From: Heterocephalus glaber
Lineage: Eukaryota; Chordata; Mammalia; Rodentia; Bathyergidae
Assembly: GCF_000247695.1 (NCBI RefSeq)
Contig: NW_004624783.1
Span: forward strand, 2,254,573-2,318,572
DNA length: 64,000 bases
Reading direction: 5' to 3'
Below the pieces are notes generated by a model that saw only the letters and a list, made by a program, of their open reading frames with translations, was not told the origin of the DNA and ran no database searches. A program made the translations under genes and the position numbers. Shown piece after piece: positions 22,671 to 34,442 of the stretch. Position 1 is the stretch's first letter. Each line of letters begins with the position of its first letter.

Positions 22671-23282
22671 CTTGCTGTACTGAATATTTTAAACTGAAGA
22701 GATTTGAGAAAACCATAGAACCAGGAGGGTCAATGACCACCCCTCCCTTCTTCCCTGAAACAGGTCACAAAACCTAGGAAGGATTTTTCTGGCCTTCCCT
22801 GAAGCAGATCATAAGGCCCTCATTGGAGAGATGCCCCCACCGGATGTTTGGAGGAAAGGAACATCAAAGAAGATGCTAAGAAGAATCTGAACAGGACTTG
22901 CTAACTTTCCCCCAAGTTGTTAGCATTACATCATACCCTTTCGCCTTGTCACATTTTTCTATGCCTTTCCACTCTTGATCAAAACCACTTCAGATAATAC
23001 TTGGGTTGAACTGATATAAGGAAAACATAACTCCCAACCTGCTAGATGTCAAATGAGCTCAGTTTGTGGTCTTACAACATTGAAGAATGAAGTCGTGAAC
23101 CAAAGAAGGAAGTTAGAAGAGTTCATTGGAAGTAAGAATAAGAATAGCTCCTAGATTTCCAGGAGGGGTCCTGGGTGGGTGGCCACTAAGGCCCTTTGTC
23201 AGGGGTAAGTTATACAGCAAAATCACAATGTCGGTCCAATGTGACTCAAACTACAATCAACCTATAGGATTACAAGTATAGC

Positions 23283-23995
23283 TATTATAGGCAGCTAAGT
23301 TAGGTAGAAATAAATATATAGTCAAGGAGGGCCTAGGTGTTCAAGGAAGTCAGCAGAAAAAAATAAAGACAGCTAGGCATGGTGGCTCATACCTGTAATC
23401 CCAGTATTTAGGAGGCTGAGGCAGGAAGATGGGCCTGTGAGTTCAAGGCCATCCTGAAGAAGGCCAGGCCCAAGATAAAAACACAGTGGCCAGACCTACA
23501 TGCCTCCTAAGGGATAAACAATGAATTGAGATTATATTGTAATTAGTACCACCTAGACCATTAAGTGCAGATAGGCATCAGATCCCCAAGTGAGTGAGCA
23601 GAATATCTGGACCTACCCCTTCCCAAAAATGTCTCTGTTTCAGAAGTCATAGATAAGCCATGGTTAATGAAGCCAGACATATACCCTAGCTAGGTGCCTC
23701 ACTTCCCTACTGGATCAATATTAGCTAAGCGGGTATACTTGTAATCCCATAGGTTGATTGTAGTTTGACCCACATTGTATCCACATTGTGACTTTTCTGT
23801 ATAAACTACCCCTGACCAAAGGCCTAGGGTCCAACCCACTTTCAGGACCTCTCCTGTCTCTCAAGAGCTATCTCTCAATAAACCTTTCCTAGTCTTCACC
23901 TCCTTTGTCCCTTGGAATTCATTCTTCAATTTCAGAGGCCATGAATTTGGCACATCTGACATTTAATAGATTGGGAGTTATAGCTCTCCTATATC
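23283..23995 (+). mobile_element. LTR-A copy, sense, inserted in an antisense LTR-A
   Basis: Begins TATTATAGGCAGCTAAG and ends CTCCTATATCA, with 'ctcaataaacctttcctag' carrying the poly(A) signal. A 4-bp duplication TAGC flanks it, the size used by gammaretrovirus-like class I ERVs. It is itself interrupted by a B1-like SINE near 23367-23470. Confidence 0.75.
23367..23470 (+). repeat. B1-like SINE within LTR-A
   Basis: 'ctaggcatggtggctcatac', 'aggaggctgaggcaggaag', 'gttcaaggccatcctga'. A truncated B1 without a clear A-tail. Confidence 0.8.
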
Positions 23996-24529
23996 ATAGC
24001 CACTTAGCTAATATTGATCCAATAAGGGAAATGAGTCATGTAGCCAGAGTACATGGAAAGAACAAAGGCATTTTTAAGAAGGGAAGAGAGTACGGGTCCG
24101 AACGTTCTGGGCATCTGCTTATGTGTCTGATGCCTGGCTGAGCCCACTGGACTAGGTGATGCTAATTACAGTACAATCTCGAGCTGCTGTTTATCTCTAA
24201 GGAGGGGAGGCTTCGGGTCTGGCTATTGGATGTCCATCCTGAGGCCTGCCTCTCTTCAGATTTGCCTCCAGCCACGATTCTGATGTCTTTATTTTTCTGT
24301 GCTGACTTTCTCAAGGGCCCAATCCCTCTCTGACTACATATTAATTTCCATCTCACTTAGCTGTCTTTAATATTACTACCTCTTCAGGTCTTTATTTCTT
24401 TATGAAGATGCCTGTGTCACATGAAAATTTATGTTAAATAAATTTTCTCTTACTAATCTGAATTTTGAGAGCCCTACACAATATACTTAGGGTTGGTAGA
24501 AGGAAAAAGATATTTTTCCTCTCTTTCAG

Positions 24530-25900
24530 GACAGGACTTGAGTTATAGCACAATTATTCCTTTTCTCCCCTCTCCCAAACAAATGCCCGGTGCTCTTTTA
24601 ATGTCACCAGGACAATCCGCCTACCTAATTCCTGATTAAAGATAATAAATATAGCAACTGAATATATTTCACTGTTGAGCAGGCCCATTGAAGTATTAAT
24701 TGAGAGCAAAAGATCATAAGCCTTTTAATTAAGTGACAAACTAGAATCTGAGCTGTGGACTGTCAGATACAATTCTGAGTTCAACCATTCAAAAACTGAA
24801 GCACTGATGGAGAGGAAATATTACAGCTTAAGGAAGGTATGGAAATCCAAAATAAGGATAGGGCCACCACAGCTAAAACTCAAGATCATTACAGTATTAG
24901 GAAAAACTAGACATTCTTCTTAAAGCAAGTCTGGTAAACACACAGCTCCCGGAGAAAAGCAGCAAATCAAAGAAAGCTGAGTCTGTAAATTTTGAGCCAC
25001 TCAACTAAAATAGAGGAACAAGAATTTGCTCTCAAAGAACAAGAGTTAAAAAGAGAGCTGCCAAGAGAGGCTGAGATAAGAAAGGAATGACTCAGCAGGA
25101 AGATGGTAGGCCTCTTAAAAATGAAATGTGGGTCAGAGCTTCAGCTCTCTCCAGCCTTCCTAATAGCTCTTCAGAGGGTGGCTCTGTTCACTTTGTAGCC
25201 ATCCCTTAAAGACACAAGGACACGCATCCCATTGACCTCATCGCAGCACTAAAAGGGTTCACATTCAGTTGGAAGATGCCAGTCCTTCTTTGTAATTTAC
25301 ATACTAAACAGAAGCTTCTAGATTCCTGGAATTTCCCTTAGGAAGACAAAATAAATGAGAAGAGGTCCTTAGGCTAACTCATGATCTAGTAGGAGATACT
25401 GAACCAAATCCAGATCATTCTTTATGGGTGAGCACCGTAATACAGTGTGATGGACGCTAAAATAGGAAGCTATGGCCTGAGCACTGAGGAAAAGCAGAGG
25501 AGGTGGTACTTGCCGGCTGACCCTTTCTGAACCTAACACTTCTCAGGGTCATAGCCTAGTGAACAGTGGAGCAACAAGTCCTTGCAGAAGAGAGAAACAG
25601 CATGCCAGTTTTTCCTTTTTTGAGTCCCCTAACTTACTAGACTGGCTCAACATGTTTTCTTTCCTGAGTATTTATGAAAAATACTTTATCTTACCAGTTT
25701 TCCCCAGAGACTGTATGGAACTGTAAATTATTTAATGTGTTTTCTCTGAAAATGTATCTGTCGGTTATCGGGTAGCTTCATCTAAAAATGGCTCACAATT
25801 AAACATTACCAGGTTTGGGGCTGCTCGTCTCTCCTTCTGGGGTTGGATTCCAGGTTCTTCTTGTATCAAAGAATTGAATGAAATGAGCCAAAAGCAGTGA
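24530..25900. other. Intergenic DNA with a possible conserved element
   Basis: No repeat recognised. 24590-24760 contains many TAAT-type motifs ('cctgattaaagata', 'gtattaattgagag', 'cttttaattaagtgac') and is a conserved-noncoding candidate. Confidence 0.4.
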
Positions 25901-25930
25901 TAAAGTTTATTTGAAAAAGTAAAAATGAAG

Positions 25931-26319
25931 TGTTATGGTTTGGGTCTGAATGTCCCCCCAAAGCCTCATGTGGTCATAGGCTTGATCTAGAGTGTGTGAA
26001 GCTGGAATTGATTCATGATGCAATGCTGGGCTCAAGGGCACTAGGATTAAGGGAGTGAGTGCTACCTGCCCTAAGTAGTCTGAATAAAATAAAAGGGGCA
26101 GGGAGCCATTCTTAAGGTTCCCTTGTTGCCTTTGTGACCTTGTCTGAACCATGTTGTTTCTCCTCTGCAGTGGCTGTTTGCCATCCCTGCCTTGGAGCCA
26201 GCCAATTATGGACTGAAACCTCTATGAACTGTAAGAACTCTAAGCCAAATAAACCCTTTCCCTTTTACCTTTGGATGTGGGTATTTTGTCTGAGCAGCAA
26301 GAGAAAAGTAAGTAGCACA
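25931..26319 (+). mobile_element. Solo LTR, MaLR type
   Basis: TGTTATGGTTTGGG... to ...AGTAGCACA, with 'aaagcctcatgtggtcatag' and 'gccaaataaaccctttccc'. Same family as 15258. No exact target duplication. Confidence 0.75.
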
Positions 26320-26814
26320 AAGAGTGAGGGAAAAACTGGCTCTGCAGTGCAAGGCTGGGCTGGGTAAAAGAGGAAAAAGTAAGATAAAAGCAGACCCTAG
26401 AGGAAGCAGGGCAGGATATTGTAAGGAAAGCCACAATAGCAAGCTCTTCTTGGTGTCTGTGTCCTTTTATGCTGACTAAATCTCAAGGAAACCCATGAGA
26501 ACTTCCACATGTGGGTCCTGAGAGGCGGTGCTGGGATCCCATGCCTCAGGCTGATATCAGATCTAGGCCATCCTGTTGAAAATCTGCGAGTTCTGGCAAG
26601 AAGTCCCTGTGTAGGGCTTTGGGATCTGTTCTGTGCATGTGTTTTGGGATCTTGTGATTAACAGGTCACACCTACTTCCCCAGCCAGTTTTGCCATGCCC
26701 TAATCGCCTATGTCAAACCCACTAGCAAATTAATAAGCACCTTGTCCACAGGGTACTGCCACCATTTCAAAGATACATGAACTTTACAGGAAGGGTATCT
26801 ATTCTATTCCAGGC

Positions 26815-27000
26815 ACCATAGTGCATTCTTTACATACTTTGTGTACTTCATGTTTCTTAATATTCACATGGGGATTTGCTATCCCTATGTTGCCGATGAA
26901 GAAACAGAGTTTAGGGTGATCGGGAGACTTTCCTACCAGTACATGCACTGCTTTGTACAGCACCAAAATATATGAACCCAATTCTTCTGATCCCAAAGCC
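26815..27000. repeat. MIR-like fragment
   Basis: 'cttaatattcacatgggg' and 'gatgaagaaacagagttta' fit the MIR 3' half. Confidence 0.5.
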
Positions 27001-27299
27001 TGTGTTCTTTCTACCATAATAAAACCATCCCACAAAATACTGAAATACAATGAAGAACACCTGAAATTTCTTAGAGGGGAAAAGCTATTATTGATTAATA
27101 AATAGATTAAAATATTGAGTCATGAGAAAGCAAAGCCAGAGCATAGCCCAAAAATCAACTGCTTAAAGATGAGAGATTCCCCACCTCCACTCTACCCTTT
27201 CTTCCTAAAAGAAACTCTGCTCTTTCAGGAACCCTGACTTCCAGTGGCCCTGAGGTAGGACAGAAGAAATAAAGATAGGTAGAAGGGAGACAAGAAAAT

Positions 27300-27460
27300 T
27301 TTTATTTTATTTTATTATTTATTTATTTATTATGGTGGAGGGCGTGAGACAAGGTCTCATTATGTGATGCAGGCTGGCCGCAAACTCACTATTAGCACAG
27401 GCTGGCCTCGAACTCATGCCAATCCTGCCTCAGGCTCAGTGCACCAGCAAGCCCAGCAAG
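27300..27460 (-). repeat. B1-like SINE, antisense
   Basis: An (ATTT)n tract, then 'gtgagacaaggtctcatt', 'caggctggccgcaaactcac' and 'caggctggcctcgaactca'. Confidence 0.8.
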
Positions 27461-27469
27461 GATAATTTT

Positions 27470-28770
27470 AATTTTAAAATTCTACGTTAAGGAAAATATA
27501 GCTTCAGGACACAAAGTTACCCAAGGGTACAGTGCCTTTTTTCCCTTCCAGGAAAATTTTTCCAAAAAATTCCCAGGAGTCTGAAAATTACAATAAGCCT
27601 ATAAATTGGGCCTGTGCTTTTTACCTACAAACTGAGCCTGCATTTTTTTTTCCCTCTGATGCTATAGATTCACAAATTCTACAGACTTCCACCCTCAAGA
27701 AAACAAAATTATTAATTAGTTACCATAGTTTTAAACTTCAAGTACATCCAAATGGTTTGTATTTTAGTGTCAAAAATAGTTTATTTAATTAGCTTATGAA
27801 TGAGATAGGTAGCTAGGGAAGAGCCTGAGATAGAGTTGGGTGATCAGTCATACTGATGGGAATTCAAACAAGAATAAACAATGAACTAGGACTCTGGATC
27901 AAGAATAAACTTCTTCAGGCAACATGGAATGCAGCCCCTTCCGAAGTGCAGCCATTCCCTACTAAATTCCTAAGTTTTGAAGAAGTTAAAATGCAAAAGA
28001 AACAGGTTTCTTTAATCCTTTAAAAATCCAAATTTCCTTTAAAACCTACATGTTGAATAACTGGGTTGAAGTCTGAATTCCAATTGGTCACTTTTTATCC
28101 AGAGAGCCACCGGTGATAGATGGCCACTAAACAATTGAGCAATCCTTCAGCTCTAGATTGAGAGGTCATATGGCCAACCTCTCTGGACCCCTCTTGTAAA
28201 TCCACCAGCTACTTTTCTTATTATTATTTCCAGTAAAATTCCCCTAACCTCCTTTTTTTGGCTCGTGACTTCATTCTTTGATGTTTGCAGAACCGCAAGC
28301 TCAGTACATTTGGTTCCACTAATCTAGCCCACCAACGATAACCTGACAGACACTAGGAATACATGTCCTAGGTCTCCTAGACTATCCATCTTGAGGACAC
28401 CTCCACCCAGGAGCACATAAATACTGCCAGCCTCAGGCCACAGTGCACCTCTCTCTTGAGCATCTGTAGTCTTATTTTCTCTGAATACTTCCTTAACTCT
28501 GTCTAAGAAACTATGCCTCTCACTGACCTGTCTCAAAATGCTTTTCTGTGATATGAGACTTTGAACCTACTACCTACTCTGTGGATGGATGGGTGGATGG
28601 GTCTCCATCTTCACTTTGTGGGGACCACCTTGGATCCCAGCAGGTGACAGCCCTACTCAGTGACAGCCCCTTGATTGATGTCAGCCAGTCAAGCCAGTTT
28701 TTTATTTAGGATGGATACATGGAACTTGTCTGATCACTGATAAGTCTATGATTGTAGGGCCTCTGGGAAC
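27470..28770. other. Intergenic DNA, unclassified
   Basis: No gene or clear repeat seen; 28090-28330 has an LTR-like feel ('agtaaaattcccctaacctcc', 'ctcgtgacttcattctttg'), but I cannot place it. Confidence 0.4.
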
Positions 28771-28774
28771 AATT

Positions 28775-28968
28775 TTCCTGCCTCCCCCCAGGGGACTGAA
28801 CGTAGGGCTTTGCATATACTAGGAAAGTGCTCTACCACTGAACTATATCCCCAGTCACCCTCTTTTTTATTTTGAGACAGCATCTCACTAGGTTGCCCAG
28901 GCTGACCTTGAACTCATGATTCCACTGCCTCAGCCTCCTTGGGATTGCAGGTGTGCCCCACCAACCTG
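28775..28968 (-). repeat. B1-dID-like SINE, antisense
   Basis: 'ggggactgaacgtagggctt', 'ccactgaactatatccccag' (inverted ID) then 'tgagacagcatctcactag' and 'ctgcctcagcctccttgg' (inverted B1). Confidence 0.85.
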
Positions 28969-28993
28969 GTGGGAAATTTCATTTATTTATTTA

Positions 28994-29071
28994 TTTTTGG
29001 TACTGGGGATCAAACTCAGGACCTCGCACTTGCCAGGCAGGCACTGTGCTGCTGAGCTACACCCCCAGCCC
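28994..29071 (-). repeat. ID-type SINE, antisense
   Basis: (ATTT)n then 'ggtactggggatcaaactca' to 'gctgagctacacccccagccc'. It lies about 25 bases beyond the B1-dID. Confidence 0.88.
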
Positions 29072-29481
29072 AGAATCTTTTTTAAAAAGTTTCCAGGAAA
29101 AGACAGATGATCTCTTTTTGCATGGATTTGTGACTGTTCCACATAGGGCTCATAGGGATCTTTGAGATTCCAAGGCTGGCTTTTGATGACACGGTGGACA
29201 GGTGCAACATATCCAAACCTGTGTCTTTGGGTATGTCAGTGAGCTTCCCCATTCACAACGTTTGTTATACACATGAATCATCCCCTCGGCTGTTAAAGCC
29301 ACTGGTCGATAAAGTCTTAACCATCCATTTTCTATAGCCCTGCTCTTCGTTTTCTTTTCTCTAAAACAGGGAGTTGATAGAAGCTTTCCAATCATCTATG
29401 CTTTATGGCTTAAAGAAAAGGAATCTTAGGAGAAATTACTGTACAACTTCCGGGTTCCAAAGCTCCTCTTTTGTAAAGGTT

Positions 29482-29808
29482 TTAAAATTAATTTTATTGG
29501 TACAGTTTAGGTATACAGTATAATGACATTCATCATTGGAAATTTGCACCTTTACATACTCTCTTGGTTCTTATTTTTTCCCCATTCCCCTGCCCTCCCT
29601 TCAACCCCTCCATCCCTCCCTATTTACAAAGACTTTGTTTCCATTTTTTCATTTTCTCATATTAATTCCATTCCCTTCTTTCCTTTCCCCTACCCCTCCC
29701 ACTTCCCCTTCCCCTTTGCCCCCTTTCCTCCTATTACACATCTATTATACCTTTTAGTCCTTATTTACACTTTCAGTTTCTCACACTAGAGAAACTATTC
29801 AGTATTTT
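29482..29808 (-). mobile_element. L1 3' end, antisense
   Basis: Inverted copy of the 3' UTR seen at 7690-8005: 'attttattggtacagtttag', 'atgacattcatcattgga', then a long pyrimidine tract and 'cacactagagaaactattca'. Flanks 'tttgtaaaggtttt' and 'tttgtataaagtttt' may be a worn duplication. Uninterrupted, so it gives the expected length of the purine tract (see the gap at 42042). Confidence 0.9.
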
Positions 29809-29829
29809 GTATAAAGTTTTTTTTAAAGC

Positions 29830-30660
29830 AGATTAGAGTAGAAGAATTCCCTTCCTCTCTCTGGTTCAGGCATGTGAATTTTAAACTCCTGAAAATGACC
29901 CACCTTCTTGGTCAGCAGGATGAATTTGGGGTCTGTGGAGGGAGCCTGGGGTCCCTTGGCTCTTTTATCATTTGCCTTTATGGTGGCTGTCTCCGATGGT
30001 TAAATGGTTACTCAAGCTATTTTGCCTCTTTTTTTTTTTTATAGAATCTAGGGCAGTTAATCATTTCACATTCATTTCTCATTTGTAATTTAGAGAGCTT
30101 TCTCTGTGAAATGCAAAGCAATTTCACAGGAAGCCACAGGAAACTTCTCTCCCCACATTCCTTCATAAGATCAAACAAGTATCTGTCAACAAAGGGCAGT
30201 CATCCTGGACTCAAGCCCTTTAATATGATAATGAGATAATGCCAGGTCTGGATTTCTCCTGGGATTTTCAAGGGTGTTCAGACTACATCCTGCCAACACT
30301 TCTTCTCCCAATTCTACCCCTCACAGCATCCTTGACAACCCCTCTCTCTCTCAAACTCCAATTCATCTCTCAATAGTCTCTGTGTTCTCTGCACTCTTGA
30401 CCCCTTTACTTTACAGCCTCAAACTCATAAGACATCCAAATTTTTGTCATTCAAATCACCAAATGCCGTGGAATTCCTACTATGTGCAAGGCACTGTGAT
30501 AAGCACAGTGAAAGATGGAAACCACAAAACAGTCATATGTCAGCCCTTAATCCATATTCAAGTAAGGGAATCAAATAGGAGTAAATAAGATGAGCAGAAA
30601 GTCCAAATGAGGGTTCCAGTTTTGACCAAATGAGGCGGAAAGGACAGGTGCGACAGAGGG
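29830..30660. other. Intergenic DNA, unclassified
   Basis: Single-copy looking; no gene. The open frame at 30274-30588 has no recognisable domain. Confidence 0.4.
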
Positions 30661-30663
30661 AGG

Positions 30664-31001
30664 TGTACTAGTCAGTTTTCCCATCGCTGGACATGATACC
30701 CAACACTCACAACTTAAAGGAGGAGAAATTTAATTTTCCCATTTTAAAAGGATTTAGCCTATGGGCAGCTGGCTCCAAGGCAGAAATATCATGATAGAAG
30801 GACATGGTGGAGGAAAGCTGCTTAATTCATGGAGACTGGGAAGCAGAGCAGGGGAACAGTGTTAGAGAAGAAGAGCCAAGGGACTGGATATTGACCCTCA
30901 GGACCATTTATCCCACCCAGGCACGCCCAGAAGTGTGTTCTACAAATCCTCTGGGTGGTTTCCAAAGCCAATCAAATTGTCACTACACCCTAACCACCAC
31001 A
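30664..31001 (-). repeat. MaLR LTR, 3' copy (left on plus strand)
   Basis: Plus strand begins TGTACTAGTCAGTTTTCC and ends CTAACCACCACA. It aligns through its length with 32637-32968. Confidence 0.8.
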
Positions 31002-32306
31002 TCTCACCTCTTTTCAGCTTTATATTCAAACACATTTTCTTAAGCCACACTTAATCTCCAAATAGACAATAGCAAGTTCACATTTCCGCCTAACATATTA
31101 CAACTATCATGCATTACACTAGAAATGCAACAATACCTTCTCCAAAGTTTTAACTGTTCCAACATTTTTCAAAAGTCTAAGTCTACATCTTTTCTGGGAC
31201 TCAAGGCAAACTCTTGGCTGTGAACCCTGTACAAATAAAAACAGGTTACGTAATGCCAAGGTACAGTGGCACAGGGTAAATATCCCTATTCCAAAAGAGA
31301 GGAATAGAAGGATAGAAAACAATCAAACCAAAGCAAGACCAAAACCCAACAGGGCAAATATTAAGTACTTTAGCTCCATACCCAGCATCCAGAGCACACA
31401 GTGGCAAAATGTGAGTTCCAAAGGACTTGGGCAGCCTCATTCCTATAGCTTTCCCAGTTGCAGCCCACATGGTTTCTCTCTTGGGTTGATTCCACTCATA
31501 CCTTGCAGATTTCCTTGGGAGACATTTCATGCACTGGCATCATCAATTTCCTGGGGTCTCCACTCTACCTTTGGCTTTATTTCCACAGCTTCATGAACTG
31601 CCCTTTCAGGAACTCCTTGCCTGGCCTCCTAGGCCTCCCTCTGAAATCTGGATGGAAGCCTCCCTGAACCTACAATGCTTGTATTCTCATGCTGGTAAAA
31701 CCACCATCACCTGAATGCTGTCAAAGTCTGCTATCAGTGGGAGAAGTAGTTGGGTCCCCTTGGACCATGGCTTCAGCCACCTCTGAGTGCCTAGATGCCT
31801 GAGCATGGTGAAATGAGTACTGGAATACCAATCTCTAGGAGGCCATTCTCAAGCAGGTGTCCCAAGGAGTCTCTTCTCAAATGAAATGTTAATGTTCTTA
31901 CATCCTTGAAACTTTGATGGATGGAGTCTTGCTGATTTCTTACATGCTCTCAAGACATCTTTCTCCTTCTTGTGCAAAGTAGTTGGTTTCTTTTTAATGG
32001 TACCAATCTCTTCAGCCACCACACCGTCTTTATCTCAACTTCACATATGGTTCCTTCTGGGTCTAAAATTAAGTTTTTCAAAATTGTCTGCCCTGCTTTT
32101 TGTCCCCAATTCTCACTGTAAATCTGGATAAAAGTGGCCAGCAGTACCCATGCCACAGCCTGTTGAGCTGCTTTGAAATTTCCTCTACCAGTTCAATTAG
32201 CCCACCACCCTTAATCTGTTGCATAGTATTGGGATATGGGCAAGATATAAACATATTTTCTGCTAAAGTGTAACACACATAGTCTCTAGTACAATTTCCA
32301 ATGGAG

Positions 32307-32393
32307 GGCCAGGGATTTAGCTCAGTGGTTCCGCTGCCTGCCTGCAAATGCAAGAACCCGAGTTCGATGCCCCATACCAAAACAAAAACAAAA
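32307..32393 (+). repeat. ID-type SINE inside the MaLR internal region
   Basis: 'ggccagggatttagctcag', B box 'gagttcgatgcc', short A-rich tail. 16-bp duplication ACAATTTCCAATGGAG / ACAATTTCCAAGGGAG at 32291-32306 and 32394-32409. Confidence 0.95.
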
Positions 32394-32636
32394 ACAATTT
32401 CCAAGGGAGTCCTTGTTCCCAACTGAAGCTCCTAGCCTGGTTTTTACTGTAAGCATTTTTATCAGCTTTCTGGTCTTCCAAGCTCCAACCAGAAACCACC
32501 CATCGTGTTCTTCTCACAGCATTCTAAGGCTTCTTTAGCCTACATCTCAAACCTTTCCAAATTCCTTTCACAAACCAGTTGCAAAGGCTTCTAAATTATA
32601 TGGTCAGATACAACTTCACTTCTAACACAAATTTTC

Positions 32637-32968
32637 TGTATTAGTTAGCTTTTCCATTGCTGGACAACCACAATTTAAAGGGGGAGAAATTAATTTTGGC
32701 TCACATTTTAAGGTGATTCAGTCCATGGTCAGCTGGGTCTAAGGCAGAAACATCATGTAGGAAGGTCAGGATGGAGCAAAGCTGTTTAGTTTATTGTGGC
32801 TGAGAAGGAAAGCATGAGAAGAGTGTTAGAGAGGAAGGGACAAGGGAACAGACTTAGACCCCAAGGCCACACCTCCATGATACACTCAGACACACTCAGA
32901 AGTGTATCCCACCAATCCTCCAAGCAGATTCAAAGCATATCAAATTGACACTCCACCTAAGTACCACA
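32637..32968 (-). repeat. MaLR LTR, 5' copy (right on plus strand)
   Basis: Plus strand begins TGTATTAGTTAGCTTTTCC and ends CTAAGTACCACA. Confidence 0.8.
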
Positions 32969-33281
32969 AGAGGTATGGTGCAGAGTAGGGTGAATCAGCC
33001 CCTGCCACCCTCTCATCTAGTCTGGAGATCAACTGCAGGATCTGGTCTCAGATGCCCACCATTTTTTCCAGCACACCCTTTTCTTTATCTCTGTTTTTAA
33101 GCAGTCCATTGTGGTTTTTTTTCCTTTTTTCTTTTACTTTTTTAACTACTGCCTCCTCTTGCCAATGACAAGCTCTCGTCAACCACTTTTACAAATGCAA
33201 TATTATTATTATTGTTGTTTTTGTTGTTGTTGTTATCATTGCCTTTTACTCACTTTTTCCTCCTGTAAGCTGTGTATTTCT

Positions 33282-33393
33282 TTCTTTCTTTCTTTCTTTC
33301 CTTCTTTTTTTTTTTTTTTGGTACTGGGGATGGAACTCGCGACCTTGCACTTGCAAGGCAGGTGGCAGAACCACTGAGCTAAATCCCCCGCCC
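33282..33393 (-). repeat. ID-type SINE, antisense, with a (TTTC)n tail
   Basis: (TTTC)5 and a T-run, then 'ggtactggggatggaactc' to 'actgagctaaatcccccgccc'. A perfect 15-bp duplication AAGCTGTGTATTTCT at 33267-33281 and 33394-33408. The TTTC microsatellite grew from the SINE tail. Confidence 0.96.
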
Positions 33394-34442
33394 AAGCTGT
33401 GTATTTCTAAAGCTGAGGATGAGAAAGGGTCCACTCAGGGCATTGATCAAGTAAATCTTATATCCTAGCCCATGGGGACAAGTATTTAACAAAAGAGGGG
33501 GCGCTTGGAGTTCCCTAGGGCAGAGGGTGAGAAGATGGTTTAGCCTCTGTCTCTTGATAAATTTCCCAGTCTCACTTTATCAGGAGATACCACGAGCTTC
33601 AGCGCTATGGTAAATGGGATCTGCATGGTGCTGTGCGAAGTGACATGAAATGAGGCAGGATGGGATGGGTTCAATGCCCCGTGTGCCTTTTCCATAAGAA
33701 CATATGACAGGCTTAGATACCTCATAGCCTATATTTCAGTGATTTGTTGAATGCTAGAGATAAGGAAACCTACCAGATACCACTGAAGGGGTGGCCTTTG
33801 TCCTTATATTTCTTAGAGCTAAAATAACCATTAATACCAAAAATGAGGACCTTTTACTGGCAACATGTACTTGAACAAATATTTAGCCTATTTTATCTTC
33901 AGTTTTCTCACCTGGAAAACAAAGGTAGTAAATGTATTAGGCAGGATTAATGTGAGAATTAAATAAAAGAATGTAAATTCAGTGCTGACCATAGATTGTG
34001 GCAAATAAGTAAAAGTTAGTGAATGTTAGTTCTTCTTCTCTCCAATCTCTTTACATAAAAATTTGAGATTTCAGTTTGATTTTATACTATAGGGGAGGAA
34101 AAATATATTTCCTTTTTCTGTCAGTAGACTCATGGCTGAGGCCCCTATAACAAAAGACAGAGTAATGGGGGAAAAGCATACATTTCATTTAGTAATTCAC
34201 ACCTAACAACTTCAGAAGGAAATGAAGACCCAAAGAAGCAGCTAAATTAATGCATTTTAAACTAATTTGATGAAAAGTCATACAGAAACATAATTAGAGA
34301 AACATGGATGATTCAAGGATAATAAACTGGGGGGAGGCCTGTTCATTTGGGTTTTTCCTCTGTGTCTCTTTGTCTTCAAAGATAAAAATACTCCTTTCCT
34401 CCAAGCATAGGGAGGGCACCTCTCCAATGAAGGTTTTATGAC

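Larger units (their letters stand above)
23013..24065 (-). mobile_element. LTR-A copy, antisense, split by a sense LTR-A
   Basis: 23013-23282 reads as the reverse complement of the LTR-A 3' end ('tgatataagg', 'cataactcccaacctgctag'). After the insertion it resumes at 23996 with 'tagccacttagctaatattg', the inverted continuation of the same LTR, and fades near 24065. Confidence 0.75.
22676..24527 (+). mobile_element. LTR-B copy, interrupted by a nest of LTR-A insertions
   Basis: Left piece 22676-23012 and right piece about 24175-24527 match the two halves of the uninterrupted LTR at 55043-55545. Shared words: 'gtactgaatatt', 'caggtcacaaaacctaggaag' on the left, then 'atgcctgtgtcacatgaaaa' and 'ttatgttaaataaat' (with the poly(A) signal) on the right. 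The gap holds LTR-A copies. ERV-like; I do not name the family. Confidence 0.6.
30664..32968 (-). mobile_element. Full-length MaLR element (LTR-internal-LTR)
   Basis: Two similar LTRs in the same orientation (30664-31001 and 32637-32968) bracket about 1.6 kb whose words match the inverted THE1/MST-type internal region ('ccaaaacccaacagggcaaa', 'cttgggcagcctcattcc', 'cctctgaaatctggatgga'). Five-base flanks are GGAGG and AGAGG, a worn 5-bp ERVL-type duplication. MaLR internals do not encode a working protein set, and none is open here. It is interrupted by an ID SINE at 32307. Confidence 0.8.
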
